A stretch of DNA of 64,000 bases. It comes from UBA964 sp031382085. Its GTDB lineage: Bacteria; Pseudomonadota; Gammaproteobacteria; Steroidobacterales; Steroidobacteraceae. This document shows, piece by piece, positions 24,412-33,202 of the stretch (its first letter is position 1; the number at the start of each line of letters is the position of its first letter). The notes under the pieces were generated by a model that had not been told where the DNA came from, searched no databases, and worked only from the letters and a program-made list of their open reading frames with translations. Both the position numbers and the translations under genes were made by a program. The DNA lies in the NCBI GenBank assembly GCA_031382085.1, contig JANMYM010000086.1, positions 1-64,000 on the forward strand, written 5' to 3'.

Positions 24412-26435
24412 GGACGCGGCTGCGGCGCAGGCGGCGGTGGAGTGGTCGGCGCCGCCTCGGGTGCGGGTTCTGCCGTCGCGGGCTCTGCCGCCGGAGGTTT
24501 CTTCACGGGCAGATCCGGAGTCGCGGCCTTGTCGTAGATAGCGGCCAGCGAATAGCGTGCCTGCACCTGGTAGGTGCCGAGCCGTTCCTGCTGCTGTTGC
24601 AGTTCATGCACACCCAGGTCGGCGAGATAAGTGGCCTGCAGCGTGCGTGTGTCCTTCAGACGTGCATGCAGCGTGCTCAGCCGCTCCGCCATCGCCGCGA
24701 GCCGGGTGGTAAATTCCTGCCGGTTTGCACCCGCCTGGTCACGAATGCCGGCGAGCCGCGCGAAGCGCTCGCCACTTTCCTGCAAATCGGTCTCGAGCGC
24801 CTTTAGCTGCCGGCGATCATCAAGCATGCGTGCCTTGAACTGCTGATTCAGGCGCCAATAGAGAACGCCCTTGATCAGACGCAGCTTGGCGCGCTGCTCG
24901 GCGTTGGCATCGTCGGCCGGCTGGGCCGCAATCGCCTGCTCGATATCGAGAACCTGCTGCCACTGGGCCCGCTCGGTCGTCGTGCCTGAAAGAGCAACAT
25001 CACCGGTACGCTGCGCGGCTTCCAGTTGGGCGTCGAACGCATCGCGGCGCGCAACCATAGGCGGCAACGGCTGCGCCGCTAACAGCGCGTCAGCTTGCGG
25101 CAGGCGCTCCGCCAGCGCCTTGTCGCGCGTGCCAATCATGTCGTTGAATGCCTCAATGCTGCCCTCCCAGCGGGTCAGGGTGCCATCGAGGTAGGACATG
25201 TCGCGATAGTTCTTCAGGCCTTCCTGGAAATCGTGGCCGGCCATGACGGCGTAGAGGTAGCGCGATTCCGGCGCATCCGGAACCTGCTGCAACTGCCAGA
25301 ACCAGCCGTACCTGGCGCCATCCGCCTCGCGCGCGAGAATACCGTCGAGCATCTGGCCGCTGCGGATGCGGACCACGGCTTCATCGAGACGCTGGCTCTC
25401 CTGCGCAAACGATGTCACCGCCTGCTCGTAGTATTCGGCCGCCTGGGCGGTTGCATTCAGCTTCGCAAGCGCATAGGGCACCGCGAGGTAGGATTCCTGC
25501 ACCGCAGAATCCAGCAGGTTACGGCTGCGCAGCTCCATCCACGGTGTCAGTGATTCGCGATGCCGCCCGAGCGCGGAATCCGCCCAGCCAAGTCCTAACA
25601 ACGCCTTGTTGCTCTGTGGCCCATTGAGTCGCACGCGCTGCAGCGCCGCGCGCGCCTTCCCGGGTTGTTGCGCCTGCAGGAACGCGAATCCCAATGCCAG
25701 ATTTGCCTTGTCACGCAGCGCCAGCAGCTCGGAACGGTCGCTGTCCAGCATTCCGACCCCGGTCAGAATGGCATCGGCACGCTCAAGTTGATTCTGACGC
25801 ACCAGCGCCACGCCAAGATTGAAGCGCGCGTACGCGGTCCAGATATCCGGACCTTTCCAGTTGGTGAGTACTTTCTCGGCGTCCGCGAAGCGTCCCTGGC
25901 GCATCAGTACATTGGCTAACAAAAGCTGGCGCTCGGCTTCGAGACTAGGCTGCAGGCTGCCGCTGATGCTGCCCAGCGCGCGTTCCGCGCGATCGTCGTA
26001 GCCGCGTGCATGCCAGACCTTGGCCAGGTAAAACCACGCCCGGTTGCGGACGTTCACCGGCACCTTGGGGGTCAGCAGCGTCTCGAATCGCTGCCCGGCT
26101 TCATTGTGCAGCCCGAGCTCCAGGTACAAGCCACCTAACAAAAGCTGCGATTCACCCTCGTGATTCGGGATCCGATGCCAGGCGTCATAGGCCAGCAGCC
26201 GTGTCAGCGCCTCAAAACTCTCGCCCTGATAGAACCAGAACAGCACGTCGCCATAATGCAGATCAAGCACGCGCGTGACCGGCAGCTTGTCCGGATCTTT
26301 CTTCCTGGCCGCCTGCGCAGGCTGCGCAGCCAGCATCGCGATCGCGCCCAGCGCGACCACGGCCAGCGATTGCAGCGATCTCGCGGCTGGGCGCAAGCTA
26401 TTCCCAGTCCTTGATTTCAAATTCCGGCTGCGCAC
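24408..26435 (-). CDS. secreted TPR protein of the motor operon
   Basis: 675 residues. A basic N-terminus and the hydrophobic run SLAVVALGAIAMLAAQPAQAA form a signal peptide; then helical repeats (LLLGGLYLELGLHNEAGQRF, RQLLLANVLMRQGRFADAEKVL, ALLGLGWADSALGRHRESL), a coiled-coil-like stretch around residues 540-620, and a Pro-rich tail. It probably sits in the periplasm and gives protein contacts for the motor. Its start lies within the last 38 bases of the upstream gene, indicating coupled translation. Confidence 0.83.
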   Translation of the reverse strand: MRSRNLKSRTGNSLRPAARSLQSLAVVALGAIAMLAAQPAQAARKKDPDKLPVTRVLDLHYGDVLFWFYQGESFEALTRLLAYDAWHRIPNHEGESQLLLGGLYLELGLHNEAGQRFETLLTPKVPVNVRNRAWFYLAKVWHARGYDDRAERALGSISGSLQPSLEAERQLLLANVLMRQGRFADAEKVLTNWKGPDIWTAYARFNLGVALVRQNQLERADAILTGVGMLDSDRSELLALRDKANLALGFAFLQAQQPGKARAALQRVRLNGPQSNKALLGLGWADSALGRHRESLTPWMELRSRNLLDSAVQESYLAVPYALAKLNATAQAAEYYEQAVTSFAQESQRLDEAVVRIRSGQMLDGILAREADGARYGWFWQLQQVPDAPESRYLYAVMAGHDFQEGLKNYRDMSYLDGTLTRWEGSIEAFNDMIGTRDKALAERLPQADALLAAQPLPPMVARRDAFDAQLEAAQRTGDVALSGTTTERAQWQQVLDIEQAIAAQPADDANAEQRAKLRLIKGVLYWRLNQQFKARMLDDRRQLKALETDLQESGERFARLAGIRDQAGANRQEFTTRLAAMAERLSTLHARLKDTRTLQATYLADLGVHELQQQQERLGTYQVQARYSLAAIYDKAATPDLPVKKPPAAEPATAEPAPEAAPTTPPPPAPQPRP

Positions 26436-26985
26436 GCCGCTGACGATCCGAGATCTTCAGCTCGAGGTACTTGGCGCCGACCGACTTCTTGAAACGCAGC
26501 GCCGCGCCGCGACGGTAGTCGCGCTCGCTGGGTCCCTTGCCGGTGAAAATCGCAACCAGTTCGTGGTCACCCACCTTGAGATTGCCGAGGTACAACCGTT
26601 GCACGCCACCGCGCAGCAGGGCCTCGGCCTCGCGCGGCGTGTAAAGATAGTTTGTCACTTCCTTGTTATCGATCTTGATCTGCACGGTGTCGATCGCGAA
26701 GTACTCGCCGACATCCATCGACAGGAACAGCGCCACCTGGGTGTTGGCCGGGAACAGCAGCTCTTCCTCGAGCATGAACAATTCGCGGTTCAGATCGACG
26801 GCGTCTTTCTTGAGAGTCTGAATCTGTTCATCGAGTGACCGGGTATCCGCAGCAGCCGCGGCGTCAGCCGGAGCTGCTGCGGGTGGCGTTGCCGCCGCAT
26901 CAGTGGGGGGCGGCGTCTGTGCGCCGGAACTAACAGCCGCCAGCGCTAGCATGACGGGAATCAACACTCGGGCAACACGCAACAT
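26398..26985 (-). CDS. secreted coiled-coil protein of the motor operon
   Basis: 195 residues: signal peptide (VARVLIPVMLALAAVSSGAQ), an Ala/Pro/Asp linker, a short coiled coil (LDEQIQTLKKDAVDLNREL), then a beta-rich domain (VALFLSMDVGEYFAIDTVQIK up to LYLGNLKVGDHELVAIFTGKG). I do not know the family name, but this protein shape is what accompanies AgmX/TPR motor clusters. It is the first or second gene of the operon, 13 bases after the thioredoxin-like gene. Confidence 0.75.
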   Translation of the reverse strand: MLRVARVLIPVMLALAAVSSGAQTPPPTDAAATPPAAAPADAAAAADTRSLDEQIQTLKKDAVDLNRELFMLEEELLFPANTQVALFLSMDVGEYFAIDTVQIKIDNKEVTNYLYTPREAEALLRGGVQRLYLGNLKVGDHELVAIFTGKGPSERDYRRGAALRFKKSVGAKYLELKISDRQRRAQPEFEIKDWE

Positions 26986-26998
26986 TTCCGCAAACTCC

Positions 26999-27517
26999 CT
27001 ACTGAGCTAACAAACGGCGCAGTTCCGCACCGGCACTACTGGGCGCGCCGGAGCGATCGTCGCGGCGTACGCCGCGGACAATCCCCTGACGGTCAATGCT
27101 AAACATCATCGGCAGGGTATCGACGCGATAGGCTCGCGCCACTCCCTTGCCAGGATCGAGCAACAAAGGAATCTTCAACGCCAGACCCGAGGCGTACTCG
27201 CGCGCCGCGCGCATGTCGTCGTCGACATTGACGGCGTACACGATCAGGCCCTGGCCTTTCAGAGTCGCGTTCAGGGCATCGAGTTCCTTCAGATGCGCAC
27301 GACAAGGCCCACAGCGGCTGGACCAGAAAGCGACCACCACGACCTCACCCAGCTGCTCCGACAAGCGCACGTTTGGGCCGCCGACCGACCGCAAGGCAAA
27401 ATCGGGCGCGGTCTGGCCTGCGCGCAAGGCGCGCTCAGCCGGCAACGCCGCCGTCGCAGCACTGAATGCGAGCAACGTCGCCATCAACCAACGAGATGGT
27501 GAACGACTGGATATCAA
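26999..27517 (-). CDS. TlpA-like thioredoxin-fold protein
   Basis: 172 residues if the TTG at 27517 is used; an ATG at 27484 is an alternative, but only the longer form has a normal basic signal-peptide start (SSRSPSRWLMATLLAFS). The mature part is AhpC/TlpA type: APDFALRSVGG, VVVAFWSSRCGPCRAHL with a CGPC redox site, and YRVDTLPMMFSIDRQG with the cis-Pro loop. It acts in the periplasm as a thiol-disulfide protein. It heads the motor operon. A CTAAC motif covers its last codons. Confidence 0.82.
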   Translation of the reverse strand: MISSRSPSRWLMATLLAFSAATAALPAERALRAGQTAPDFALRSVGGPNVRLSEQLGEVVVVAFWSSRCGPCRAHLKELDALNATLKGQGLIVYAVNVDDDMRAAREYASGLALKIPLLLDPGKGVARAYRVDTLPMMFSIDRQGIVRGVRRDDRSGAPSSAGAELRRLLAQ

Positions 27518-27736
27518 ACGTTAGAACCCGGGGGCACGCGGGCCGATTCACAGCGAATCAACCTGAATGTCCCTCACAAGCAAGCGCAGCAAAGCTCGCA
27601 TACTGACTTTACAAGTGTCAACGCAACAGTACCCACATTTCGCTCGATGTGGCCCCGGTCACACTAAACCGATACGGACTGTCGCCAGTCACCGACGAAC
27701 GGAATCAGCTTGCACGCGGCTGGCGAGGCAGCCGCG
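27518..27736. other. 219-base intergenic region
   Basis: This space separates the end of the methyltransferase gene from the head of the motor operon, both on the minus strand. It should hold the motor-operon promoter; a TTGACA on the minus strand (complement of TGTCAA near 27617) has no good -10 at 16-18 bases. No gene or repeat is seen except the small hairpin listed separately. Confidence 0.5.
27677..27690 (-). terminator. short hairpin after the methyltransferase gene, possible terminator
   Basis: GACTG-TCGC-CAGTC forms a perfect 5-base stem with a 4-base loop about 45 bases beyond the stop codon of the gene that ends at 27737. There is no clear run of T after it, so it is only a candidate. 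Confidence 0.3.
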
Positions 27737-29095
27737 CTACCAGCGGCGCCGCTGCAGCGCCTGTTCGTGTATCTGCAGCAGGAACCGCCGTACCGCGGCC
27801 ACGGCCTCGTCGAGCGGCATCAGGCGTTTTGCAACGAGACTGGCGGCGATATCGGCGATGCTGCGTCGACCGTCGACCCGAGTCGCGACAAATCCATAGA
27901 CCTGCTGCCTGAGCGCCTGTTCGCTCAAAATGGCGCTCTGGGGCACGGGCAGATGCACGTCTTGCGCCCAGTCCGGCACGCAGCCCAAGGGCGCCGGTTC
28001 GGGTAGCGCAGCGTGGCGACGCGCGACAAAGGAGTAGGTCTGCTCGATGCGACTGTGGCGACTGGCCGGAGAGCGAAGATAAGGCAGCGGGTCGTCGCGT
28101 TCACGTTCGATCGACAAACCATGGGCACCGAGCACCGCCCCGACTTCGGTACAAGTCAGATTGTCAGCCGGGTCGGCCAGCGCGAAAGGTAGCGCGCCAA
28201 AGTTGATCCAGCGCCCGCCCGGAGCCAGCAGCCTGGCAATGTGCTGCGCGACCTGCGGCAGGGTCTCTGGCAGCGTGTCGATCAGCCATGCCGTGACGAC
28301 GGTGTCAAAGCTTTCCGGCTCGAATGGCGCGTGCAACACCTCCCCTAACAACACGGCAAAGCCGCTGCGCGCTGCCGCCGGCGCCCGCAGCTCGCGCGGC
28401 ACAGCGACATCCTCCGCGGTGCGCGGCGCGCGCGGGAACTCGACCAGGTTGAGCGTGTCCCCGGCGGCGAGGCGCTTGAGACTCCAGACCAGCAAGGGGT
28501 TGCTGTCGAGCGCGGTGGTCGATGCGGGCGCCAGGTCCTGGTGCATGTCGTAGGCCAGGCGCCCGGCCCCCGCGCCCGGCACTAACAGCCGCCCGAGCGG
28601 CTCGCTGTCGGCGAAGTCCCGCACAATCGCGACCGCGGAGCGGTTCTCGACGTCGCCCCAGACCCAGTCCCGGTGCAGGTTGATGAAGCAGCGCGCCGGA
28701 TCCTCGCCGGGCGGCGTGTCGGACTGCAGCGCTTCCAGCACCGGCACCGCGGTCGCGCTCGCCAGCTGCAACGGAGCTAACAAAGCATGCAGATTGCGGC
28801 GATGGGCAGCGTGACCGGCAGCGAGTCTGGCGAGCCGCGACCAGGCGACGCGCGACAGGTCTGCGCCCTGCAGTCGTTCGCGCAGCTGGCGCTCGATCTG
28901 CTCGTCTCGCTTGATCAGCAGCAAATAACGCTGCCGCCATTCCTGCCAATGTCGCAACGGCTGCGGCACCAGCCAGGGTACGCCTTGCAGCACAGGAAAT
29001 ACCTGGGCGCAGGCGCCGCAGCGCCATTCGGTAGCATCGGGAGCTGCCGCAAGCACTCCCGCTGCGCACTGGGGACAGCGAAAATGAGCCGCCAT
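27737..29095 (-). CDS. N2227-like methyltransferase with zinc ribbon and PqqD-like tail
   Basis: 452 residues in three parts. The N-terminus is a Trm112-like zinc ribbon (CPQC at residue 8, CGAC near 26). The middle is a Rossmann methyltransferase resembling the N2227/carnosine N-methyltransferase family: RLLVPGAGAGRLAYDM for SAM binding and VVTAWLIDTLPE. The C-terminus (VATRVDGRRSIADIAASL, LDEAVAAVRRFL) looks like a PqqD-type peptide-binding winged helix. The methyl acceptor is unknown; a peptide or protein is suggested by the tail. Last gene of the haem-protein operon, 23 bases after the Tat protein. Confidence 0.72.
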   Translation of the reverse strand: MAAHFRCPQCAAGVLAAAPDATEWRCGACAQVFPVLQGVPWLVPQPLRHWQEWRQRYLLLIKRDEQIERQLRERLQGADLSRVAWSRLARLAAGHAAHRRNLHALLAPLQLASATAVPVLEALQSDTPPGEDPARCFINLHRDWVWGDVENRSAVAIVRDFADSEPLGRLLVPGAGAGRLAYDMHQDLAPASTTALDSNPLLVWSLKRLAAGDTLNLVEFPRAPRTAEDVAVPRELRAPAAARSGFAVLLGEVLHAPFEPESFDTVVTAWLIDTLPETLPQVAQHIARLLAPGGRWINFGALPFALADPADNLTCTEVGAVLGAHGLSIERERDDPLPYLRSPASRHSRIEQTYSFVARRHAALPEPAPLGCVPDWAQDVHLPVPQSAILSEQALRQQVYGFVATRVDGRRSIADIAASLVAKRLMPLDEAVAAVRRFLLQIHEQALQRRRW

Positions 29096-29118
29096 GACGG
29101 CGGATCTTAGCCGATGGC

Positions 29119-30729
29119 CTAGGCGATGGTGCCGTTAACGATCGGGTTGAAGGCCGTCAGGCTGTCGCGCAGCGCCACTGAGCCGAGTCCATGTTGCGGG
29201 AAGCGCGTCGCGAACAGGTTTTGCTCGCCATGCAGGGCCATGTAGTTGAGCGCCACCGTCTCGACCAGCAGGTTGACGTTGTTAGCGGCCGGTGTTGCGC
29301 CGGTTTCAATCGACGCGTCGGAACGGAAGTACCCGAGCTGCTGATGCCGGACAGCCGGCACGCTGTCACCGCTGAAGAGTGCCGCGCGGCCCGCCGGGTT
29401 GTAGACCATGAAAAACGCGGACGCCGTGGACTGGTTGTCGCTCGCCCATGCCAACTTGCCGCGACCATTGACGCTGTTATCCACCATGCCGTTGGCGGAC
29501 AAACTGCCATCGCTGAACACGTACAACATCAGCGGCGTAGCTTTGCGCGCCGCGTACTCCAGGCAGGCGCCGATGCAATGACCCGCACGCAAATCGCGCA
29601 TTTCGCCGGTCGCGCGCGTGCCATCGTGATAGTCATAGCCGCCCAGCGCGATCGTACCCGCACCGGCGTAACCTTCGACCACCAGCTTCATCACCGCCGC
29701 GGTCTTGCGGTACTCCGCGTCGGCATCGAATTCGGCGCGCGTGAAAATACCGTTGGCTCCGAGAATGTCGGGATCCAGTTCCGGGTTCAGTGAGCTCGGG
29801 TTGCCGAATCGATCCGCGAGGTCCGCGGCCTTGACGTAGTTGCAACGCACCAGCTCGCGAATCAGGTCGTCGCGCGTGATCGTTTTGGGTTCGCTGCGCG
29901 CCAGCTTCATGTCGGTAATGCGCTGCATGGATTCCATGACAGCGACCGCATCCGCCTGGCTGAGCAGACCGACCAGCTTGCCGGTGTCGACCAGGCCCGT
30001 GACATCCGAAGTCCGATCGACTTTGGTTGGTGCGACGCTCGGGTCGATCATGGTCATGGGCGAATTCGAGTTGCCGCCCGATACGCTGGCGCGCGAGCCG
30101 ATCAAGGTCAGCAGCTCGCCGTCCGCACCGGCCTTGTAGATGCCGTACATCGGATTGTGCGGATTGTTGGCGGTATCGTTTTCCGAACGCGCCGGCAGTA
30201 CCGCGCCGTTGAGGTTAGCCGCGGTGGCCGGGCTTATCTCGGCGAGCATGCCACGCAGGAATGCGCTGTCCGAATGGAACGCCAATCCCAAGGAACTGTT
30301 GACGAAATTGTTAGTCGGGCTTTGCGCGTTAGGCGCGTTAGGCACCATGTCGCCGGGCAGCCCGAGCTTGGCGTAACCGGCCGTCGAGAGGAAGTCGAGC
30401 TGGCCGCCCTGCCCGCCGATCAGTACGTTGGAGCCTGCTATATTGGCACCGCCCGCCAGGTCGATACAGATGAACGGAATCTTGCCGGCGCCCTGCACCG
30501 CAAAACCGCAACCCGCCTTCAGCGCCGAGACGTCGGATGACAATGCGGCCTGTGCGGCGCGCGGATTGGCAAACAGGCTGAAGACCGACGCGCCCGCCAA
30601 GGCGATACCGCCGCGCGAGAATCCCTGCGCAATGAAATCGCGACGCGTGCGTGGACGCTGGTGACCCTCCTGATAACGCAACGGCGCATCAAGTGGAGTG
30701 GCTTGCGGAAGACTTTTACGAATCAACAT
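29119..30729 (-). CDS. Tat-exported DUF1501-like protein
   Basis: 536 residues. The twin-arginine signal is clear: RTRRDFIAQGFSRGG, then IALAGASVFSLFANP. The mature part starts with a glycine-rich segment (CIDLAGGANIAGSNVLIGG) and later has LRAGHCIGACLEYAARK and YVFSDGSLSANGMVDN, which recall the DUF1501 family, distantly related to sulfatases. Export as a folded protein suggests a cofactor or metal. The gene lies 13 bases after the LamG/haem gene, in a four-gene operon. Function is unknown and the family assignment is tentative. Confidence 0.68.
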   Translation of the reverse strand: MLIRKSLPQATPLDAPLRYQEGHQRPRTRRDFIAQGFSRGGIALAGASVFSLFANPRAAQAALSSDVSALKAGCGFAVQGAGKIPFICIDLAGGANIAGSNVLIGGQGGQLDFLSTAGYAKLGLPGDMVPNAPNAQSPTNNFVNSSLGLAFHSDSAFLRGMLAEISPATAANLNGAVLPARSENDTANNPHNPMYGIYKAGADGELLTLIGSRASVSGGNSNSPMTMIDPSVAPTKVDRTSDVTGLVDTGKLVGLLSQADAVAVMESMQRITDMKLARSEPKTITRDDLIRELVRCNYVKAADLADRFGNPSSLNPELDPDILGANGIFTRAEFDADAEYRKTAAVMKLVVEGYAGAGTIALGGYDYHDGTRATGEMRDLRAGHCIGACLEYAARKATPLMLYVFSDGSLSANGMVDNSVNGRGKLAWASDNQSTASAFFMVYNPAGRAALFSGDSVPAVRHQQLGYFRSDASIETGATPAANNVNLLVETVALNYMALHGEQNLFATRFPQHGLGSVALRDSLTAFNPIVNGTIA

Positions 30730-30742
30730 GTGGCGCCTCGCA

Positions 30743-33193
30743 TCACTGTAAGAGGGTTACGGCACTACCGAGTACCGCACCGCAACTGGCTTTGGCAATC
30801 GTCTTGCTGCGATCCGCAGCGCATGAACCACCGCAGGAACTCAGTTTCGCGGCCAGGCTGTCGAGCTCGCCGCGCACCGCTGCACGATCCGGCTGTGTGC
30901 CTACCGATACACCTAACATCCGGTCGAGCAATGGGTTGAACACCTGGTCGCGAGCGCCGGCGCTGCCGAACACCGCGCTGGCCGAGCCGGCAAAATCGAC
31001 ACCCGGGAAGTACGCGCTGCGCAGCGTGCCGTTTTCCACCAGTGCGTTGCAGTACTCGATCGACAATTGCGCGATTCCGACCTGCTGCGCACTGAGGAAG
31101 CCTTCGATGCTCTCGTTCTGGGGCAGCGCCTGCTTCACAAGATCGTAGGTCGCCTTCACTTCTGCCTGTGTCGTCGGCACCGTGGTCATCGCCGACATCG
31201 AGGCGCTGATTTCCTCGAACTGCCTGAGACCAACCTGGCTCTGCGGCGGCAGGTCGACCGGCGCTGCAGGCGGCGCCAGTGGTGGCTCTGTCACCGTATG
31301 GCTGTTAGCCGCGATGCGTTCGAAGGTCAGGAAGAACTGGTCGTTGGCCGGACCCTTCTCCAGCGCGACCACTGTACCAATCCCGCCGAGCGGCTGCCCG
31401 GTGCTGGGCGCGTAATTGGAATCGTTCACCATTACGTCCATCGGCACATAGGCCTGACCGACGCGTGCCTCGGCGCCGTTGAGGCCGATACGCAGGCCCT
31501 TTAATGGCATGCTGCCCGGCCGCGCGGCCGGATCGAGGCTGACGAACGTGGGCTTGGCGAACATATAACTGTAACTGTCGTACTGGCTCGCCTCGAACAT
31601 GATGTAGCTCTGCGGCACATTGGTCAGCTGTGTCACATTGAACAGCATGAAGTAGCGCTCACCGACGCCCGCATCGAAGTTCTGGCGGACCTGCGCACCG
31701 CTCAGCGCGCGGCTATGAACGGCCACCAGCTTGAGCACGCCGGTCCAGGGGCGCGTGCCGCTGGTCTCGTTGCCTAACACCAGCGCGAAACTGTCATCCC
31801 AGTCCGACAGATTGCCGCCGCCCGCGCGATCGACATCGCCGGTCGCGACGCCGTTGACGTAGAGGCGTTGACCATTGACCGGATCGTAGGTCAGCACCAC
31901 GTGCTGCAGAGACGCCTGTGCATCGCGGTCCGTGTCTTTGGTCAGTGTGATCGGCGCGCCGTTAGCATCGGTGCGGCTGCTACGCGTCTGGACCTGGTAC
32001 TGATAGGCGCGCTGCCCGAGGGTCGCATTGCGCGCCGCGGGACCGCCGGAATAACTGACAATCCAGGCATCTTCCTGCACGACATTGGCCGGCGCGACCC
32101 AGGCTTCGATGCTGTATTCACCGGTGGCCTTGATGCGATCAGCGAGTTTCTTGCTGGCACTCGAGGTGCCCTGCGCCTTGCCGCCGGCGCCGACTTTCAT
32201 GCCCCAGCCGCCAACCCAGGACACATCACCACTGAAGTTCAGATTGATCGCCGGTTCCTGGCCGCTGGTGTCGAACGCGGTCGTGCCCATGCCGGTCTTG
32301 AATTCCCACAACGCGATGACGTTGCTTTCATAGCGGTTGCCACCCGCGGCGACCGTGCCTTCATACAAGGTCAGTGCTTTGGAGGTGACAAGGCTCGGAT
32401 CGACCTGTGTCAGCGGAATGCCGTTGGCGAACGCATCGATCTTTTGCAGCATCGTCGCGGCGCTGGTGGCGCAGTCGCCCCAGCAGTTGTGGAACTCATC
32501 ACGCAGGCGCACTTCAAGGCGCGACAACGAGGTGTTATCCAGATTGATCTTGGAGCGCGCAGCGGAATAAGCCGCGTCGACGTTGGCGTCCGCAAAATAC
32601 GGCGACACCGGTGTGCCGGCGTTCGACGCATGGCAGCGCGAGCAGAACTGGCGCACGAGCGGATGAATCGTGCTGGCGTACAGTGTTGAATCCGTCGGAA
32701 ACGTCTTGCTGGAACCGACATCACGGACCGGCGGCGCGACCAGCTGAATGGTCTTGCCACCGGTGGCGACCGCGCCCGCCCAGTTGCGGATCCAGACAGT
32801 CATGGTGTCGGCGCAGGCCGAATTGGCAGACAGCCAGCAGTTGTGACCGCCGCCGACCTTGGTAACAAAGCGCGACATGTCCGGTTGCGTCAGATTCACC
32901 AGTGCCAATGCATCCTGGTAGGCCAGGTTCACATCGTCATTGCGCGCGAAGCGTGGTGACTGACCGGTCGCGTTGTGACAACCGCCACAGCGATTGCTCG
33001 CCTTGAGATTTTCCCACACGTTGATCTTGAAGGCCTGTATGTCCGGCGTCGAAGCCGCGGGTCCCGTGTAGTCGGGCACCGGGGCCTGGTTGATGATCGG
33101 GTTTTCCTTGGTTTCAGCACCACCGCCGCAGGCTGCCAGTGACAGCACGGCTAACAAAACCAGGGGACGCAGTAAGTTCATTGCACGTGACAT
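30743..33193 (-). CDS. LamG-domain lipoprotein with two haem-c motifs
   Basis: 816 residues with lipobox LAAC (Cys22). The N-terminal part holds two copies of one module: CGGCH (69-73) then HNCW (117-120), and CSRCH (184-188) then HNCW (235-238), each spaced about 47 residues. CxxCH normally binds haem c. From about residue 290 follows a LamG/concanavalin-like domain (VIALWEFKTGMGTTAFD, YSIEAWVAP, LQHVVLTYD, LYVNGVATGD), then a long C-terminal part with CGGSC. It probably faces the outer membrane or surface. Function unknown. Confidence 0.78.
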   Translation of the reverse strand: MSRAMNLLRPLVLLAVLSLAACGGGAETKENPIINQAPVPDYTGPAASTPDIQAFKINVWENLKASNRCGGCHNATGQSPRFARNDDVNLAYQDALALVNLTQPDMSRFVTKVGGGHNCWLSANSACADTMTVWIRNWAGAVATGGKTIQLVAPPVRDVGSSKTFPTDSTLYASTIHPLVRQFCSRCHASNAGTPVSPYFADANVDAAYSAARSKINLDNTSLSRLEVRLRDEFHNCWGDCATSAATMLQKIDAFANGIPLTQVDPSLVTSKALTLYEGTVAAGGNRYESNVIALWEFKTGMGTTAFDTSGQEPAINLNFSGDVSWVGGWGMKVGAGGKAQGTSSASKKLADRIKATGEYSIEAWVAPANVVQEDAWIVSYSGGPAARNATLGQRAYQYQVQTRSSRTDANGAPITLTKDTDRDAQASLQHVVLTYDPVNGQRLYVNGVATGDVDRAGGGNLSDWDDSFALVLGNETSGTRPWTGVLKLVAVHSRALSGAQVRQNFDAGVGERYFMLFNVTQLTNVPQSYIMFEASQYDSYSYMFAKPTFVSLDPAARPGSMPLKGLRIGLNGAEARVGQAYVPMDVMVNDSNYAPSTGQPLGGIGTVVALEKGPANDQFFLTFERIAANSHTVTEPPLAPPAAPVDLPPQSQVGLRQFEEISASMSAMTTVPTTQAEVKATYDLVKQALPQNESIEGFLSAQQVGIAQLSIEYCNALVENGTLRSAYFPGVDFAGSASAVFGSAGARDQVFNPLLDRMLGVSVGTQPDRAAVRGELDSLAAKLSSCGGSCAADRSKTIAKASCGAVLGSAVTLLQ

Positions 33194-33202
33194 GTTGGTT
33201 CC

